Shown: positions 44,130-54,503 of the stretch, piece after piece | Numbering within the stretch: position 1 is the stretch's first letter | Layout: each line of letters starts with the position of its first letter | Assembly (NCBI GenBank): GCA_023055355.1 | Contig: JALJCS010000056.1 | Span: forward strand, 558,001-622,000 | Length of the DNA stretch: 64,000 bases | Direction of reading: 5' to 3' | Source of the DNA: Agelaius tricolor | Lineage: Eukaryota > Chordata > Aves > Passeriformes > Icteridae | Position numbers and translations under genes: made by a program | The notes under the pieces: model-generated | The model's database searches: none | What the model was told of the DNA's origin: nothing | The model's input: the letters and a program-made list of their open reading frames with translations, nothing else

Positions 44130-44147
44130 TGGCGTCCCTGGGTGGGC
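44130..44147 (+). other. Primer binding site of provirus F, tRNA-Asn type
   Basis: TGGCGTCCCTGGGTGGGC begins about four bases after the LTR. As I know the tRNA-Asn 3' end, all 18 bases are complementary. Confidence 0.8.
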
Positions 44148-44428
44148 ACCTCTCAGGCACCGAGCGGGCAGCTCCCGAGCTGGACTTGCTCCCAGGAGGG
44201 CACTGATAAGCCTCCTTGGGAAGCAGCCAGAACAGCCTGAAGAAGCAGCAGCCACTCTCGCGATCATCGCACTCTCACTTCTGCTGAAGAGATTCGTAGC
44301 AGACCAGTCTGGAGCGGAGCCAGAAAGCGCGCCTGGATCCACTCTCCTGTGACCTGCTGGCCGGTGACCAGGAGCCTTCGGACTGCTCTGACGACTCAAA
44401 ATTTTGTGAGAAGGTAAAAATCAAGAAC
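44148..44428 (+). other. Leader of provirus F
   Basis: Non-coding 281 bp between the primer site and the gag ATG. No long open frame. AGAAGGTAAAAATC near 44409 might be a weak splice donor. Confidence 0.5.
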
Positions 44429-47325
44429 ATGGGGGGCACATATTCCCAAGAACAGTTAGGGATTTTGTCCGCCTTACAGGGCGTGGCAGAGGCACATCCC
44501 ATGGCAATTTCAAAGAAAGAGCTTAAAGATCTCTTGTTATGGGTACGCTGTAATTATCCGTACTCAGAGACGCGTCTGTTGTTTGAGGTGGGTTTTTGGC
44601 AGGAAATTAATAGGCATCTTTATCTCTTAGCTACTAGAAAGGATGAAACGGCCCTGAAACTCTTATCACCAGCACCAGTGATGTTGGAGGCAACCTCTGC
44701 AAAATCTAGGAGGCTTGCCAGACAACAGCTTGTTAGAAATCCCACAGGGGCGGAGGGAGGGGAGCAAAGCCCGAAACGGAGGTTGGCTCTAGTCCCAGTT
44801 GTCCCGGGGGAGACAGCTCCTGAGGAAAGGGAGCAGGAGGAAATTTCATCACCTCCAATTCCACCACCCCGAAAGTCCAAGGGACCCCTAAAACACCCAG
44901 AAACCCCAGAGAATGCAGGGGCTTTGGGCTCCGACTCAGACACCATCTCAATCCCAGAAGAGCTCAGGGTCGAGACTTCCCCGAGCTAGATCGAGGGATC
45001 GGACCGCGCCACTATCGGGGCGCGTCCCCCCGATTCGCAGGAGCCAAAGGGATGTAGGAGAGGGGAAACGGCAGAGTCAGGAAGGGGGGTTGAAGCGGGA
45101 CCAGAGGCGGAGGGGGAAGCACTCTCTCACGGTGGGCGCGGGTGCACGGAGGCAGTGCTAGCTAGTGGGGAGGGCATGGAGGTGGTGGGAGACATGGGAT
45201 CTGGTGCGGTTTCTGCGGGCGCGGTGACGGCAGCGGCGATGATTTCGAGCGGCGTGATGCCAAAAGTGCGCGCGGAGGCCAAGACTTGCGAGACATCCAG
45301 GGAGGGCTTTCAGACCAAGGCCACAGCGTCAGACGCGCGGGATAAGCCTCATGGGGCAGCTGCAGAGCCCCAGCCAGCACCCGGAGGGAGACGCAGGAGG
45401 CATGCGGTGATGATGCCATACCCGGAAGTCGGGACGCGAAGGTCTGCTCGAATTGCGGCACGGGCACAGGCACAAGCCGGGAGGGAATTGCACGCGCCGG
45501 TGGGGGATGTGGATACAGCGCCGGAGGAGGAGGAGAAGGAATCAGAGACAGATCAAACTGGGGGGAGACATCGGAGGCGGAACGGGACGGAGACAGTGAC
45601 ATCAGTCCAGGGGAGGCAGGAGACGTTCCCGAGGGCGCGCGTGCGCAAAAGGTGTGGGCGGAGCGCGGTCAGAGGCGGGTCCGATCCCCTGTGACGACAC
45701 GGGCGAGGAAGGGGCGTGCTCGGGGTTTGACATCCCGGGGCTCCACCCCCTCTCCGATTCCAGTCCCTTCAATCCCAGTCCCTATGATCCAAACCTCTCC
45801 TATCCCGGGGAGACATTCACGTATCCAATCTCCATTGCTAGCTCAGTCAAAAGTCGCACAGTCTCAGTCTCACTCAAAATCGCGAGTGCTGCAGTCAGCC
45901 GAGCAGGAGCCGATCGAGTTTGTGACGTCATCACGGTCGCCCAGGCGAATGACAGCGCCACCTTATGGTAGGATGACCGCAGTGCAGGACATGCCAGACC
46001 TGTTCAGCCAAGCCACAGCGCCATCTGGTGGCAGGACTGCAACAATGCAGCGATTTTTTCCAACAACATATAAGAAGAAAGCCACATGGAGAAGAACAAC
46101 AACACAACAAATGGATTATCCTTCAACTTCGGAATTTCGTGAAGCTCAAGACACTTCAGATGAATCACAACCACAAGAAGACATGATATGAATCATTGCA
46201 TCGGAGGGAATTCCAGCATGGATGTTTTCAGCATTCTTTTGATACAGCCAAGAGGGCACAACCATGAGAATTTCAAGTTCCTTTTTCGGATTTAGGAGCG
46301 AGGCCAAAGACCTCAAGGCAAAGAATGTGGACCTTGGAGATACCAATGACCTCCACAAACTCTACTGTGCATGCAAATACCAATGGAGTTTCCAGAGGAG
46401 GAAGAAGAAGAGCCAGTAAAAACAATGGATTGGAAAAACATCAAAAAAGCATTGTCAAAAGAAAAGGATTTGTTGCAAGGTTTGGGAGATCTTACAATGC
46501 CAGTGACATATGATGCACAGGGTCAGAATCCAAGGTGGGACAGGATGGGTCACGATGTGATCAAAGATTTAGCAAAGGCCATCAAAGACAATGGGCTGAA
46601 TTCACCATATTTTAAGCAGCTCTTGAAGGGGACTTTCAATATGTACGATTTTACACCATATGACATCCGATGCCTTGTGTCAGTGATTCTCACCGACACA
46701 CAAAATCTCATCTGGGACAGAAGATGGAGAAGGTATCTCACAGAGTTGAGGAATGGTTACCAAGGTGGGCCAAAGGCAAACCTCACAGTGGCACAGTTAG
46801 CTGGGGATCCTCCAGATGACAATCCAGCAGAGCAAGCAGTGTGACTTCCACGATGAGTGTTGAATGACATCAAGGAAGCAGCGCGAAGAGCGATTCTGCA
46901 GATTGCTCCAGCAGGAGTTCCAGACGTTCCATTCTCAAGCATCAGACAAGGTCCCACAGAACCATATTCATCATTCATAGATCGACTCACACAAGCTGTG
47001 GATTGATGAGGTGGTGAAGAGACCTCTCATGGAAAGTCTAGCCTTCGGCAATGCCAACCCAGATTGTCAGCGGGTCATCAGCACAATCCCTGGATGGCCG
47101 TCCTTGGCAGAGTTGGTGGAGGCATGCAGCAAAGTGGGAACACCTCAGCACGTTGCATTGATCGTGAGGGAGGAGCTGCGAGGAGAATGGGAAGAAAAGA
47201 TGAGAGGACACTTGGAAAAACAGTCAGAAGACAAAGTGCTGGAGAAAATGCTTCAACAGCAGAATGAAAAGATGGACAAAGTTCTCGCAACCATTCAGAA
47301 GAACAACTCATCAGGAGGACAATGA
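44429..47325 (+). pseudogene. gag: gag of provirus F, broken, with very long linker
   Basis: ATG at 44429; MGGTYSQEQLGIL is a myristoylated matrix start, open to TAG 44987-44989. The same frame continues to 45694 through a CpG- and GC-rich linker with Arg, Ala and Glu tracts (TRRSARIAARAQAQ). Other frames take over to 46191, including an APPYGR late-domain-like site. Capsid lies at about 46425-46844 (PVTYDAQGQNPRW), with a stop, then the homology region QGPTEPYSSFIDRLTQAV near 46945. The last capsid part is 47011-47325. The matrix-to-capsid linker spans about 1.8 kb. Confidence 0.75.
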
Positions 47326-47400
47326 TACAAGTGTGGGGCGTTTGGACACATGAAGAAGAACTGCCCACAAGCACACGCACAAGCGAACGCACAAGTGCAT
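47323..47400 (+). pseudogene. gag: Nucleocapsid of provirus F
   Basis: After GGQ the frame hits TGA (47323-47325), then YKCGAFGHMKKNC. This is a CCHC knuckle whose first Cys codon has become a stop. A second degenerate Cys pair (CPQCG) follows near 47425 before another stop. Confidence 0.7.
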
Positions 47401-47541
47401 GCACCAAAGACGGAAAGGCCACTCTGTCCACAATGCGGATAGAGGAAGACATTCTGCGAAAGAATGTTATTCTCAGATGGATGTGGAAGGAAATCCCTTG
47501 CCGTGTCCGGGAAACGCCAAAAACAGTGCGCAGAATAGTCA

Positions 47542-48357
47542 GTGCGCATTGACACAAGTGATGGCGATGACACAAGAGCAGACAGGACAGTCATCGGAGA
47601 ACGTCAAGCAGATACCCTCAGCAAAGTCCTCAGTGGACTCCCCAGTGATCCAGAACTCCTCCCACCAGGAGCGCAGTGCGCATTGGCAGCTTCCAAATTA
47701 GTATGCTTCTTGGACGGAAGTCACGCAGTGATACCAACAGGTGTCAACAGGGCTTCACCCAAGAGACAAGATTTCCTAATAATAGGTCAAGACAGAAGTA
47801 GTATTCTTGGACTTATCATCTATCCTTCAGTTGTTTCAGCAGACAAGAATGAAGAGTTGACAGTTTTGGCCAGAGCTCTTCATCCACCGTTGATTGTGGC
47901 AGAAAATACTTCGGTAGCAAGAGCTTTCGCCTTGCCACCACATGCCATGGAACAGGTCATGTCAGTGTTTGACGAAGAAGGGTTTCCTTTGAAGGAACAT
48001 GTTGAAATACATACCACATGGGTGAAATATATAGGCCGAGATCGACCCACTCTCACTTGTCAGTTGACTTGTGGAGACAGAACAATAATCATCAGAGGAA
48101 TGCTCGACACAGGGGCAGACGTCACAGTAATATCTTACATCTTTTGGCCCCGTGATTGGAGCTTGATTGCGCCCTTGGGATCTCTCTCAGGCATAGGGGG
48201 AGTTTCTCTGTGTCTGCAGAGTGAGAATTCCATCATTGTCACAGGACCAGGAAACAAGACGGCGATCATTTGTCCCTTTGTTGTGCAGAAGCCAATCACA
48301 GTATGGGGGAGAGATCTTTTGGCACAATGGGGTACGAATATCGAGGTGGATTTTTAG
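47542..48357 (+). CDS. pro: dUTPase-like and protease region of provirus F
   Basis: An open frame of 271 codons. The N-terminal half resembles a degenerate dUTPase (IGQDRSSILGLIIYP) but lacks the usual Asp/Tyr and Gly-rich motifs, so it is probably inactive. The protease half is complete in appearance: RGMLDTGADVTVIS near 48098, GIGG flap region near 48190, and VWGRDLLAQWG near 48302. The TAG stop follows slippery heptamer G GAT TTT at 48348-48354. Whether it can be reached from gag is doubtful because gag is broken. Confidence 0.8.
   Translation: MRIDTSDGDDTRADRTVIGERQADTLSKVLSGLPSDPELLPPGAQCALAASKLVCFLDGSHAVIPTGVNRASPKRQDFLIIGQDRSSILGLIIYPSVVSADKNEELTVLARALHPPLIVAENTSVARAFALPPHAMEQVMSVFDEEGFPLKEHVEIHTTWVKYIGRDRPTLTCQLTCGDRTIIIRGMLDTGADVTVISYIFWPRDWSLIAPLGSLSGIGGVSLCLQSENSIIVTGPGNKTAIICPFVVQKPITVWGRDLLAQWGTNIEVDF
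48348..48354 (+). promoter_or_regulatory. pro-pol -1 frameshift site of provirus F
   Basis: G GAT TTT directly before the protease TAG, in phase, with pol in the -1 frame. It resembles the betaretroviral pro-pol site, and element G has the same heptamer at the same place (36899-36905). Confidence 0.7.
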
Positions 48358-49830
48358 TGGGGGTCACTGCGGCACTCGCCACACTGAAGTTGACTTGGAA
48401 AACAGATGATCCAGTCTGGGTGGATCAGTGGCCCCTTGAGCGAAAAAAGTTGAGTGCATTGAAAAACCTGGTCCAAGAACAATTGCAGAAGGGACACATC
48501 AAGCCAACAGACAGCCCTTGGAATTCTCCAGTGTTCGTCATCAAAAAGAAAGTATCAGGCACATGGAGGCTGTTGCACGACCTCAGGAAGATCAACGAAG
48601 TCCTCGAAGACATGGGACCACTTCAATTGGGACTTCCTTCAGTCTCGATGGTTCCCAGAGATTGGCCGCTTGTGGTCATTGACCTCAAGGATTGTTTTTT
48701 CAGTATTCCACTCCATCCAGATGATGCTCCAAGACTTGCTTTCTCTGTTCCAAGTATCAACAAGGAAACGCCTCTGCAGCGGTACCATTGGGTGATTCTT
48801 CCTCAGGGACTGAAGAACTCGCCAACAATCTGCCAATGGTACGTGGCGCGAGCTTTGTCGCCAGCGCGAAAGAAATTTCCAAAGGTGAAAATCATTCATT
48901 ACATGGATGATTTGCTCATTGCGGCATCAACACAACAGGAGCTGCAAGAAGCTCGTGACTGTGTGATTGCAGAAGTGCAGAAGGCAGGTCTGGAAATCAG
49001 TGTTTCAAAGATTCAGGAGGTCGCACCGTAGAAATATCTAGGGTGGAAGATCTCAGAGAAAACAATAAAACCTCAGAAGATGGAGGTCAGCACGAAAGTC
49101 AGCAATTTGCATGATTTACAACAATTCCTAGGAGAAATCAACTGGATGAGACCGATTTTGGGAATCACAAACAGTGACAGTCCGGCGTTGTTCAATCTTC
49201 TGAGAGGGGACACAGACATCAAATCTCCCAGGACACTCATGCAAGAAGCAAGGAAGGAACTGGAAAAAGTTACAGATGCCATTCAGAAAAGGCAGGCACA
49301 CCGATTTGTTGAATCATTGCCCTTCAAGTTTAGCAGTGCTGGGAGAGAAAACGCAATTCCATGGTTTGATTTTTCAATGGGATTCGTCTCAAAGAGACTC
49401 TCTATTAATCATAGAGTGGATTTTTCTATCATACAGGCCTCCAAAGACGATTCTCACAGATCTGGAGATGGCAGCACAGATCATCGTAAAAGTGAGGACA
49501 AGGTTGCTGACAATGGCAGGAAGGGAATTCTCAACCATCCATTTACCACTGAAAAAAGATTATTTCGATTGGGCGATGCAAAAATCGAAAGACTTGTTAA
49601 TTGCATTGTTAGGCTTTCCAGGAATTTGCATGATTCATTTCCCGCAGCACAAAGTGTTGCAATCACAAATATGCTACAGAGCAAAGCCAGGAATAAGTGA
49701 AGAACCACTGGATGGGATCACAGTGTTCACTGATGGTTCAGGGAAAACACACAAGTCAGTGATCACTTGGATGAACTCAACAACAGGGAAATGGGACTCA
49801 AATGTGAAGACAGTTCAAGGCTCTCCATAA
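48355..49830 (+). pseudogene. pol: RT and RNase H start of provirus F
   Basis: RT motifs: [45 protein letters not shown] and catalytic YMDDLLIAA near 48900. A TAG at 49029-49031 stands where provirus E has Trp (APxKYLGW). Thumb and connection continue in shifted frames, with a frame change near 49330-49400. RNase H begins TVFTDGSGKTHKSVITW near 49720, and a TAA at 49828-49830 interrupts it. Confidence 0.82.
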
Positions 49831-51033
49831 ATTGTGGAATTGGCAGCTGTTGTCCAAGCATTTCAGTTGTTCAAACAACCTCTCAATCTGGTCACAGATT
49901 CCGCATATGTCGCGGGTGTGGTCAAACGATTGGAAGGTTTGCTTTTAAAAGAGGCCAGCAATGAAGTTTTATATTCATACCTGGCAAGCATGAAAACATT
50001 GCTAGAAAGCAGGGAACAGGAATATTTTATCACTCACATCAGAGCGCACACATCACTTCCAGGATTTCTAGCAGAAGGGAACGCTCAGGCAGACAGCTTG
50101 ACAATGCCCATTTCACAAACCCTTTCGGACATTTTTGAGCAGGCAAGATTAAGCCACGCATTTTTTCATCAGAATGCACAGGTGCTGATGGAATCCTTTT
50201 GTCTCACAAAAACTCAGGCGAGGGAAATCATTAGTGCTTGTCCAGACTGTCAGCTTGTGCAGCCACCTGCTTCCACGGGAGCAGTCAATCCGTGGGGACT
50301 GCAAAGTCTTCAGCTGTGGCAAGCTGATGTCACAAAATATCCATCATTTGGGAAGCTCAAAAATGTTCATGTTTCAGTTGACACATTTTCGGGAGCAGTC
50401 TTTGCTTCAGCACATACAGGGGAAACAACAGAACACACTTGTCAACATTTTCTGCAAGAATTTGCATCATTAGGTGTACCTCAAGAAATAAAAACAGACA
50501 ATGGCCCAACATATGCAGGCAGGGTGCCTGACAAATTTCTGAAAAAGTGGGGTGTCAGACACACATTTGGTATTCCATACTCTCTCACAGGTCAAGCAAT
50601 CATTGAAAGAACACATCATACCCTGAAATCCCTTTTGGACAGACAAAAAAGGGGGGAGCCAGAGGCAACGCCTCACATGAAATTGAACAAAGCGTTGTAT
50701 GTGTTGAATTTTCTTAACAGTTCATCTTCAGAGCCCAATCCGCCAATCTTGAGACATTTTTCAAACAGCTCTCAGGCAAAACTGAGGGAAAATCCTTTGG
50801 TTTTGATCAGAAACCCAGAAACAGGACAAATAGAGGGTCCCTTCAAACTAATCACATGGGGCAAGGGTTTTGCTTCTGTTTCCACAGGACAAGGTCTGAA
50901 GTGGGTGTCAGCACGACATGTGAAGCCATATCAGATGCGAGAGCAAGAGAGCGCTGATCCTGGAAGCAGAGAAACAGGCACACAGACGGAAGAAGAGGCT
51001 CAAGCTGCAGACAACGACTCGGAAGAAAAATAA
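49831..51033 (+). CDS. pol: RNase H end and integrase of provirus F, open
   Basis: About 400 open codons after the stop. RNase H residues include VTDSAYVAGV and NAQADSL. Integrase has zinc residues HAFFH and CPDC, then QADVTK, KTDNGPTY and IIERTHH, so the full D,D,E triad is present. The C-terminal domain (PLVLIRNPETGQIEGPF) and an acidic tail (TQTEEEAQAADNDSEEK) end at 51033. It cannot be translated normally because of upstream breaks. Confidence 0.85.
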   Translation: MVELAAVVQAFQLFKQPLNLVTDSAYVAGVVKRLEGLLLKEASNEVLYSYLASMKTLLESREQEYFITHIRAHTSLPGFLAEGNAQADSLTMPISQTLSDIFEQARLSHAFFHQNAQVLMESFCLTKTQAREIISACPDCQLVQPPASTGAVNPWGLQSLQLWQADVTKYPSFGKLKNVHVSVDTFSGAVFASAHTGETTEHTCQHFLQEFASLGVPQEIKTDNGPTYAGRVPDKFLKKWGVRHTFGIPYSLTGQAIIERTHHTLKSLLDRQKRGEPEATPHMKLNKALYVLNFLNSSSSEPNPPILRHFSNSSQAKLRENPLVLIRNPETGQIEGPFKLITWGKGFASVSTGQGLKWVSARHVKPYQMREQESADPGSRETGTQTEEEAQAADNDSEEK

Positions 51034-51081
51034 AAAAACAAAGACTTTGAGGGTTTTCCTTTGGGGTTTGAGTGACAAAAG

Positions 51082-52335
51082 ATGGCAGTGCTTTTCAACA
51101 AGAGTGAAGTCATGATCTTCATAATGCTCATGTGCCTCATCTCTTCATCTGTTGCTTTAAGCAATGAGGCAAATTTACCCATTGATCAACCAAAACAAAA
51201 TGTTTGGGAGGCTTTAGCCCAGGCAGCAAATTTAGATAGTATTTGCCTGACACACTCAAGACCAGGGAGACCATTCTCGACATGCATTGTTGGATTGCCA
51301 GTGGACGAATGGCCAATTCCAGGACACCCTCCAGTTGAGATTTCGCAGGTCGTTAAAGATCCTGTGAATGAGTGGTGTTCTTGGACACATCTCCTTCCTG
51401 TGGCTTCTACTGAACCTCAGGAATTGGAAAGTTTCGGGTCCACGACAATGGAACTATGCATGAAATTTGAAATCCCGGATGTGACAAAAACAAATAAGAC
51501 CATTGATGTCACTCCAAATCATCCTTTTTATAGAAATGCATCGGCTTGGTGCAAATACACCAAGGTGACAACCAGAGGATCGCTCCAAGTTCCAGTGCAA
51601 TTGCCACGAAGATTCTTTTTCATTTGTGGGGACAGAATTAGGCACGGCATCCCTGCAAATGTCAAAGGTGGTCCATGCAGCATTGGGAGGATTTCAATGT
51701 TGTCACCAGATTCAAAATTATTGAGAGAACAAAAACATAAAGAGAAAAGATCATTGCAACATTATAGTGCGGATTGTGATGATGGAGTGTACACTTGGGA
51801 CAAGGCACGGATAATTGCAACAGCAATTTTCTCACCTCAGACAGCATCGGGGGTGGCCTTGACTCAACTGGACCACATGGGTTGCTGGTTGAGCAAACAT
51901 GCTCAATCAGTCTCTCTTGCGCTGAGTGACATGTTGAAAGACATAGACAGTGTAAGACGAGCAACTCTTCAAAACAGAGCGGCAATCGATTATCTGCTGC
52001 TTGCACATGGACATGGGTGTGAAGAATTCGAAGGAATGTGCTGCATGAATCTCTCAGATCACTCGAGGTCAATTCACGAAAATATTCAAAAGATAAAAGA
52101 CAGTATAAAGAAACTTGGCGAAATCACTGGGTCTCGGATTGATGATTTGGTTGGTTTTTTTGATCTTTCTCCTTTGTGGAAAGAACTTTTAAGAATAGGG
52201 TTTTATGTTTTAATAGTGCTCTTAGTCCTCATGCTCATCGTGCCATGCATCTTTTTATGTGTGCGACGAGTCATGATTCGAGTTGCAAAAGAGGTGTTTT
52301 TGGTGCAAACAGAAGGGGAAGATGTGGGAACTTAG
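51082..52335 (+). CDS. env: Intact env of provirus F, alpharetrovirus-like
   Basis: 417 codons with no stop, ATG at 51082. A signal peptide (MIFIMLMCLISSSVAL) is followed by a surface subunit with eight or more Cys and N-glycosylation sites (NKT, NAS), and a furin-type site KHKEKRS near 51736-51756. The transmembrane subunit has LQNRAAIDYLLLAHGHGC then CEEFEGMCC (CX6CC). The anchor is FYVLIVLLVLMLIVPCIFLC, and a short basic tail follows. The last four codons and stop lie in the 3' LTR. The family mediates receptor binding and membrane fusion. It is shorter than typical avian leukosis-type Env, mainly in the surface subunit. Confidence 0.92.
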   Translation: MAVLFNKSEVMIFIMLMCLISSSVALSNEANLPIDQPKQNVWEALAQAANLDSICLTHSRPGRPFSTCIVGLPVDEWPIPGHPPVEISQVVKDPVNEWCSWTHLLPVASTEPQELESFGSTTMELCMKFEIPDVTKTNKTIDVTPNHPFYRNASAWCKYTKVTTRGSLQVPVQLPRRFFFICGDRIRHGIPANVKGGPCSIGRISMLSPDSKLLREQKHKEKRSLQHYSADCDDGVYTWDKARIIATAIFSPQTASGVALTQLDHMGCWLSKHAQSVSLALSDMLKDIDSVRRATLQNRAAIDYLLLAHGHGCEEFEGMCCMNLSDHSRSIHENIQKIKDSIKKLGEITGSRIDDLVGFFDLSPLWKELLRIGFYVLIVLLVLMLIVPCIFLCVRRVMIRVAKEVFLVQTEGEDVGT

Positions 52336-52923
52336 CACATCCCTCTGGATGTCCAGAGTTGCCAAAAACCCTCTCGTGGGGCTCAGAGACCCTGGCATGT
52401 TGCCCAGAACACCTGGTGGCTTGACTTTGATCCTCCAGTGAATTGCCACCTGTGTATGAGGACATGAGAGCCACACGGGTTTGAATGGTGCAAGAATGAT
52501 GTATTTACAGGGTGGAAATATAGATTTGGGGTTTTTTTGGTATAGGGGATATGGAGACAAGATGGAGGAATCAGGGCGTGTCTCGTCCTTCTTCTTTCTT
52601 CTTCTTGTTCTCCATTTTCTGCTGTGATGTTGGTACTTGGGGATTGGTTTAGAGTAGAAGTTCACTGTCTAACATAGGTGATAGGTATTGGGAATTAAAA
52701 GTAAATATGATATACGTAGTTTGTAGTATATAAAGACAACACCACCTCGGGGGCGGTCAGAGTGCTTGTGGCTGCCTTGCTGTGCAGAAAGAAAAGTTTG
52801 TAGATAAGAAATAATAAACAACCTGAAGACCGAAAAGTGAAGAGTCCAGACTCATTCTTCAGAGTGCGGGCTGCCTCAGAACCATCCCACGCGTCTCAGG
52901 GCAGACACAAACAGCCAATCCGA
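52310..52923 (+). mobile_element. 3' LTR of provirus F with polypurine tract
   Basis: The tract CAGAAGGGGAAGA precedes TGTGGGAAC at 52323. It lacks 15 bp present in the 5' LTR (after TGCTGTGCAGA, near 52787), where short direct repeats could have mediated loss. Confidence 0.9.
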
Positions 52924-53001
52924 GAGGAGTAGATTATCAGAATCGAAAATAAGAGTTAATTATTCGAGCCAAATGACTTATAGAAAAGGAAAAGGGGCAT
53001 T

Positions 53002-53705
53002 TGTTATAGATGAGTAATGCGATGGTTGGCTCTCACAATTAAGGGGTGAATATGTATATGTTAAAAGAAGTTTTGTAAATGTATAATTATGTAATATCTC
53101 CTCCCATAGTCCTCTTTCCCTTCCCCCCTATGACTCTGTTGTGTCAGGGACAGATGAAATGACTCCATGGTTCAGAAGGTGAAAAAGAGAGATCCTTTAT
53201 TAAGAGGTAGCCTCCTTTTATAACCAGATTAGCTAAGGCGAAATCTGATTGGTCTCAAAGTAAAAACCTTTCACACTATTGGTGAACTATGAATAGCACA
53301 CTCTGAAGGTACATATCTATAAACAACAGGAACAGAGAGATAATTGTTTTCATTCTACCTCTCTAAGTTTCCCAGGCCTGAAGCCTGAGAGAATTCTCTT
53401 TGACTGAACTGAGAATCTCCACATCCCTATATTGTTGTCACTGGTCAGGGCATTTGGGGAAGGCAGGCTCATTACTAGGAGCAACACCTGACCTCCAATC
53501 AAGTTGTAAGAAAGTGATCTCCAACAATAGATGGCAAAGAAAGAGTTGTCTGACAAGACTTTGGGAAGGGCCAAGAGTATAAAAAGCAGAGCATCCATTT
53601 TGTAGATGAGCACATGGCGGTTTAGTTCCATGCTCCCAGTGCTATTATTTTTTTTTAGGGTTTAATAAATCTTTGACATTTTAAAAGTGAGTGTCGTTTC
53701 TCACA
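53002..53705 (+). mobile_element. 3' LTR of class I element I (family 2)
   Basis: TGTTATAGATGAG to TTTCTCACA. TATA region GAGTATAAAAAGC is near 53575 and AATAAATC near 53665. It is longer than its relatives because another LTR is inserted at 53142-53440. The tract AAAAGGAAAAGGGG precedes it. Confidence 0.85.
53142..53440 (-). mobile_element. Solo LTR inside the element I LTR
   Basis: 299 bp; on the minus strand TGACAACAAT to GTCCCTGACA, with TTATAAAAGG and AATAAAGG in order (near 53215 and 53200). The surrounding family 2 LTR is continuous when it is removed. The flanking bases (CTGTTG, CTGGTC) give only a poor target duplication. Confidence 0.75.
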
Positions 53706-54503
53706 AGTAGAAGACATGCTTCTCCCCCAGTAGCCATAAATTAACCTTAGTAGTTTTACACACAACACTTGCTCTGTTTACTCCAGTGATTTTAACTCTT
53801 TGTCATCTGAGTTGTACAATCAGCCTTTTGGTATTGTGCAGTGTTAATATTGAAATTTGTGCTCCTGTATCTATTAGAAATTTAGTTAATTGATGACATG
53901 GACCAACTGGAATCAAAATATATGGGCCATTGTTATCTATCCATTGATAAGCTTTTACTTGCTAGACCGGCAGGCCCAAATACTGTCTGGATTTTATTCG
54001 TTTTTTGAGTCCTGATTTTGGGAAGAAAAAGGGTTACTGCTCCTTCTGGGAGATGATGCTGGTACTTCTGTGTCTGTGTGTTTGGAGTATTTTCTTCCTG
54101 ATTCTTGTAATATCATTTCAGAAATGCACCAATTAAGCTCTGAATATTACTAACAGACTGTCTCTGAAGTACAAGTTTTGGAATTCCTAATGACTGCATG
54201 ATTATATAACTCCTTCCATCTCTGACTTTTGGGTGCACAATCTGTAAGTCCTGGTTCCTGTGAATAGTTTTTCTGATGTTATGGCCTGTTGCATATAGGT
54301 AAAACCTTACAAAAGAAAGGCCTTGTAAAACATGATTTAGGCCCTGCTACTCTGACTAAGCTAGCCTGATAAGTTCCCATGAGAATGGAATCCTGTAACA
54401 GTAAGAATCAGTTAGCACAACAATCTGTTCTTGTAAAATGACAGTTTGCACCTGTGAAGAAGAGGATTCTACCCATGAGAATCCTTGAAGAAATATAGAA
54501 AAT
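53706..54503 (-). pseudogene. pro: gag-pro end of element J
   Basis: On the minus strand LTKFLIDTGAQISILTLHN is a retroviral protease active site (DTG codons at 53863-53871). Upstream parts (FSIFLQGFSWVESSSSQ near 54480) look like gag-pro linker. Stops and frameshifts are many. It is continuous with the gag at 55355-56340 if two LTRs are removed. The pol end is cut by the element I LTR at 53705. Confidence 0.65.

Larger units (their letters stand above)
43510..52923 (+). mobile_element. Complete class II provirus F
   Basis: LTRs at 43510-44125 and 52323-52923 flank gag, dUTPase-protease, pol and env. GAGGA occurs just before the 5' LTR (43505-43509) and after the 3' LTR (52924-52928), a probable target duplication of 5-6 bp. 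The LTRs differ at about six sites, all near the 3' end, plus a 15 bp deletion in the 3' copy; the first 450 bp appear identical. It is the youngest provirus here by that measure, yet gag and pol are broken while env is open. Confidence 0.9.
43290..53705 (+). mobile_element. 3' end of class I element I, split by provirus F
   Basis: 43290-43509 matches, in opposite orientation, the stretch 58610-58810 between pol and the 3' LTR of element K (shared CTATGGGTAGCAACCC and AGTATGACT). Provirus F then interrupts. 52924-53001 continues with TCGAGCCAAATGACTTATAG and a polypurine tract, followed by the LTR at 53002. The remainder of element I is not present upstream of 43290. Confidence 0.75.

Noticed and set aside
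45162..45602. Minus-strand frame of 146 codons in the GC-rich part of provirus F
   Set aside because: High GC content lengthens open frames by chance, and it is antisense to the gag linker.
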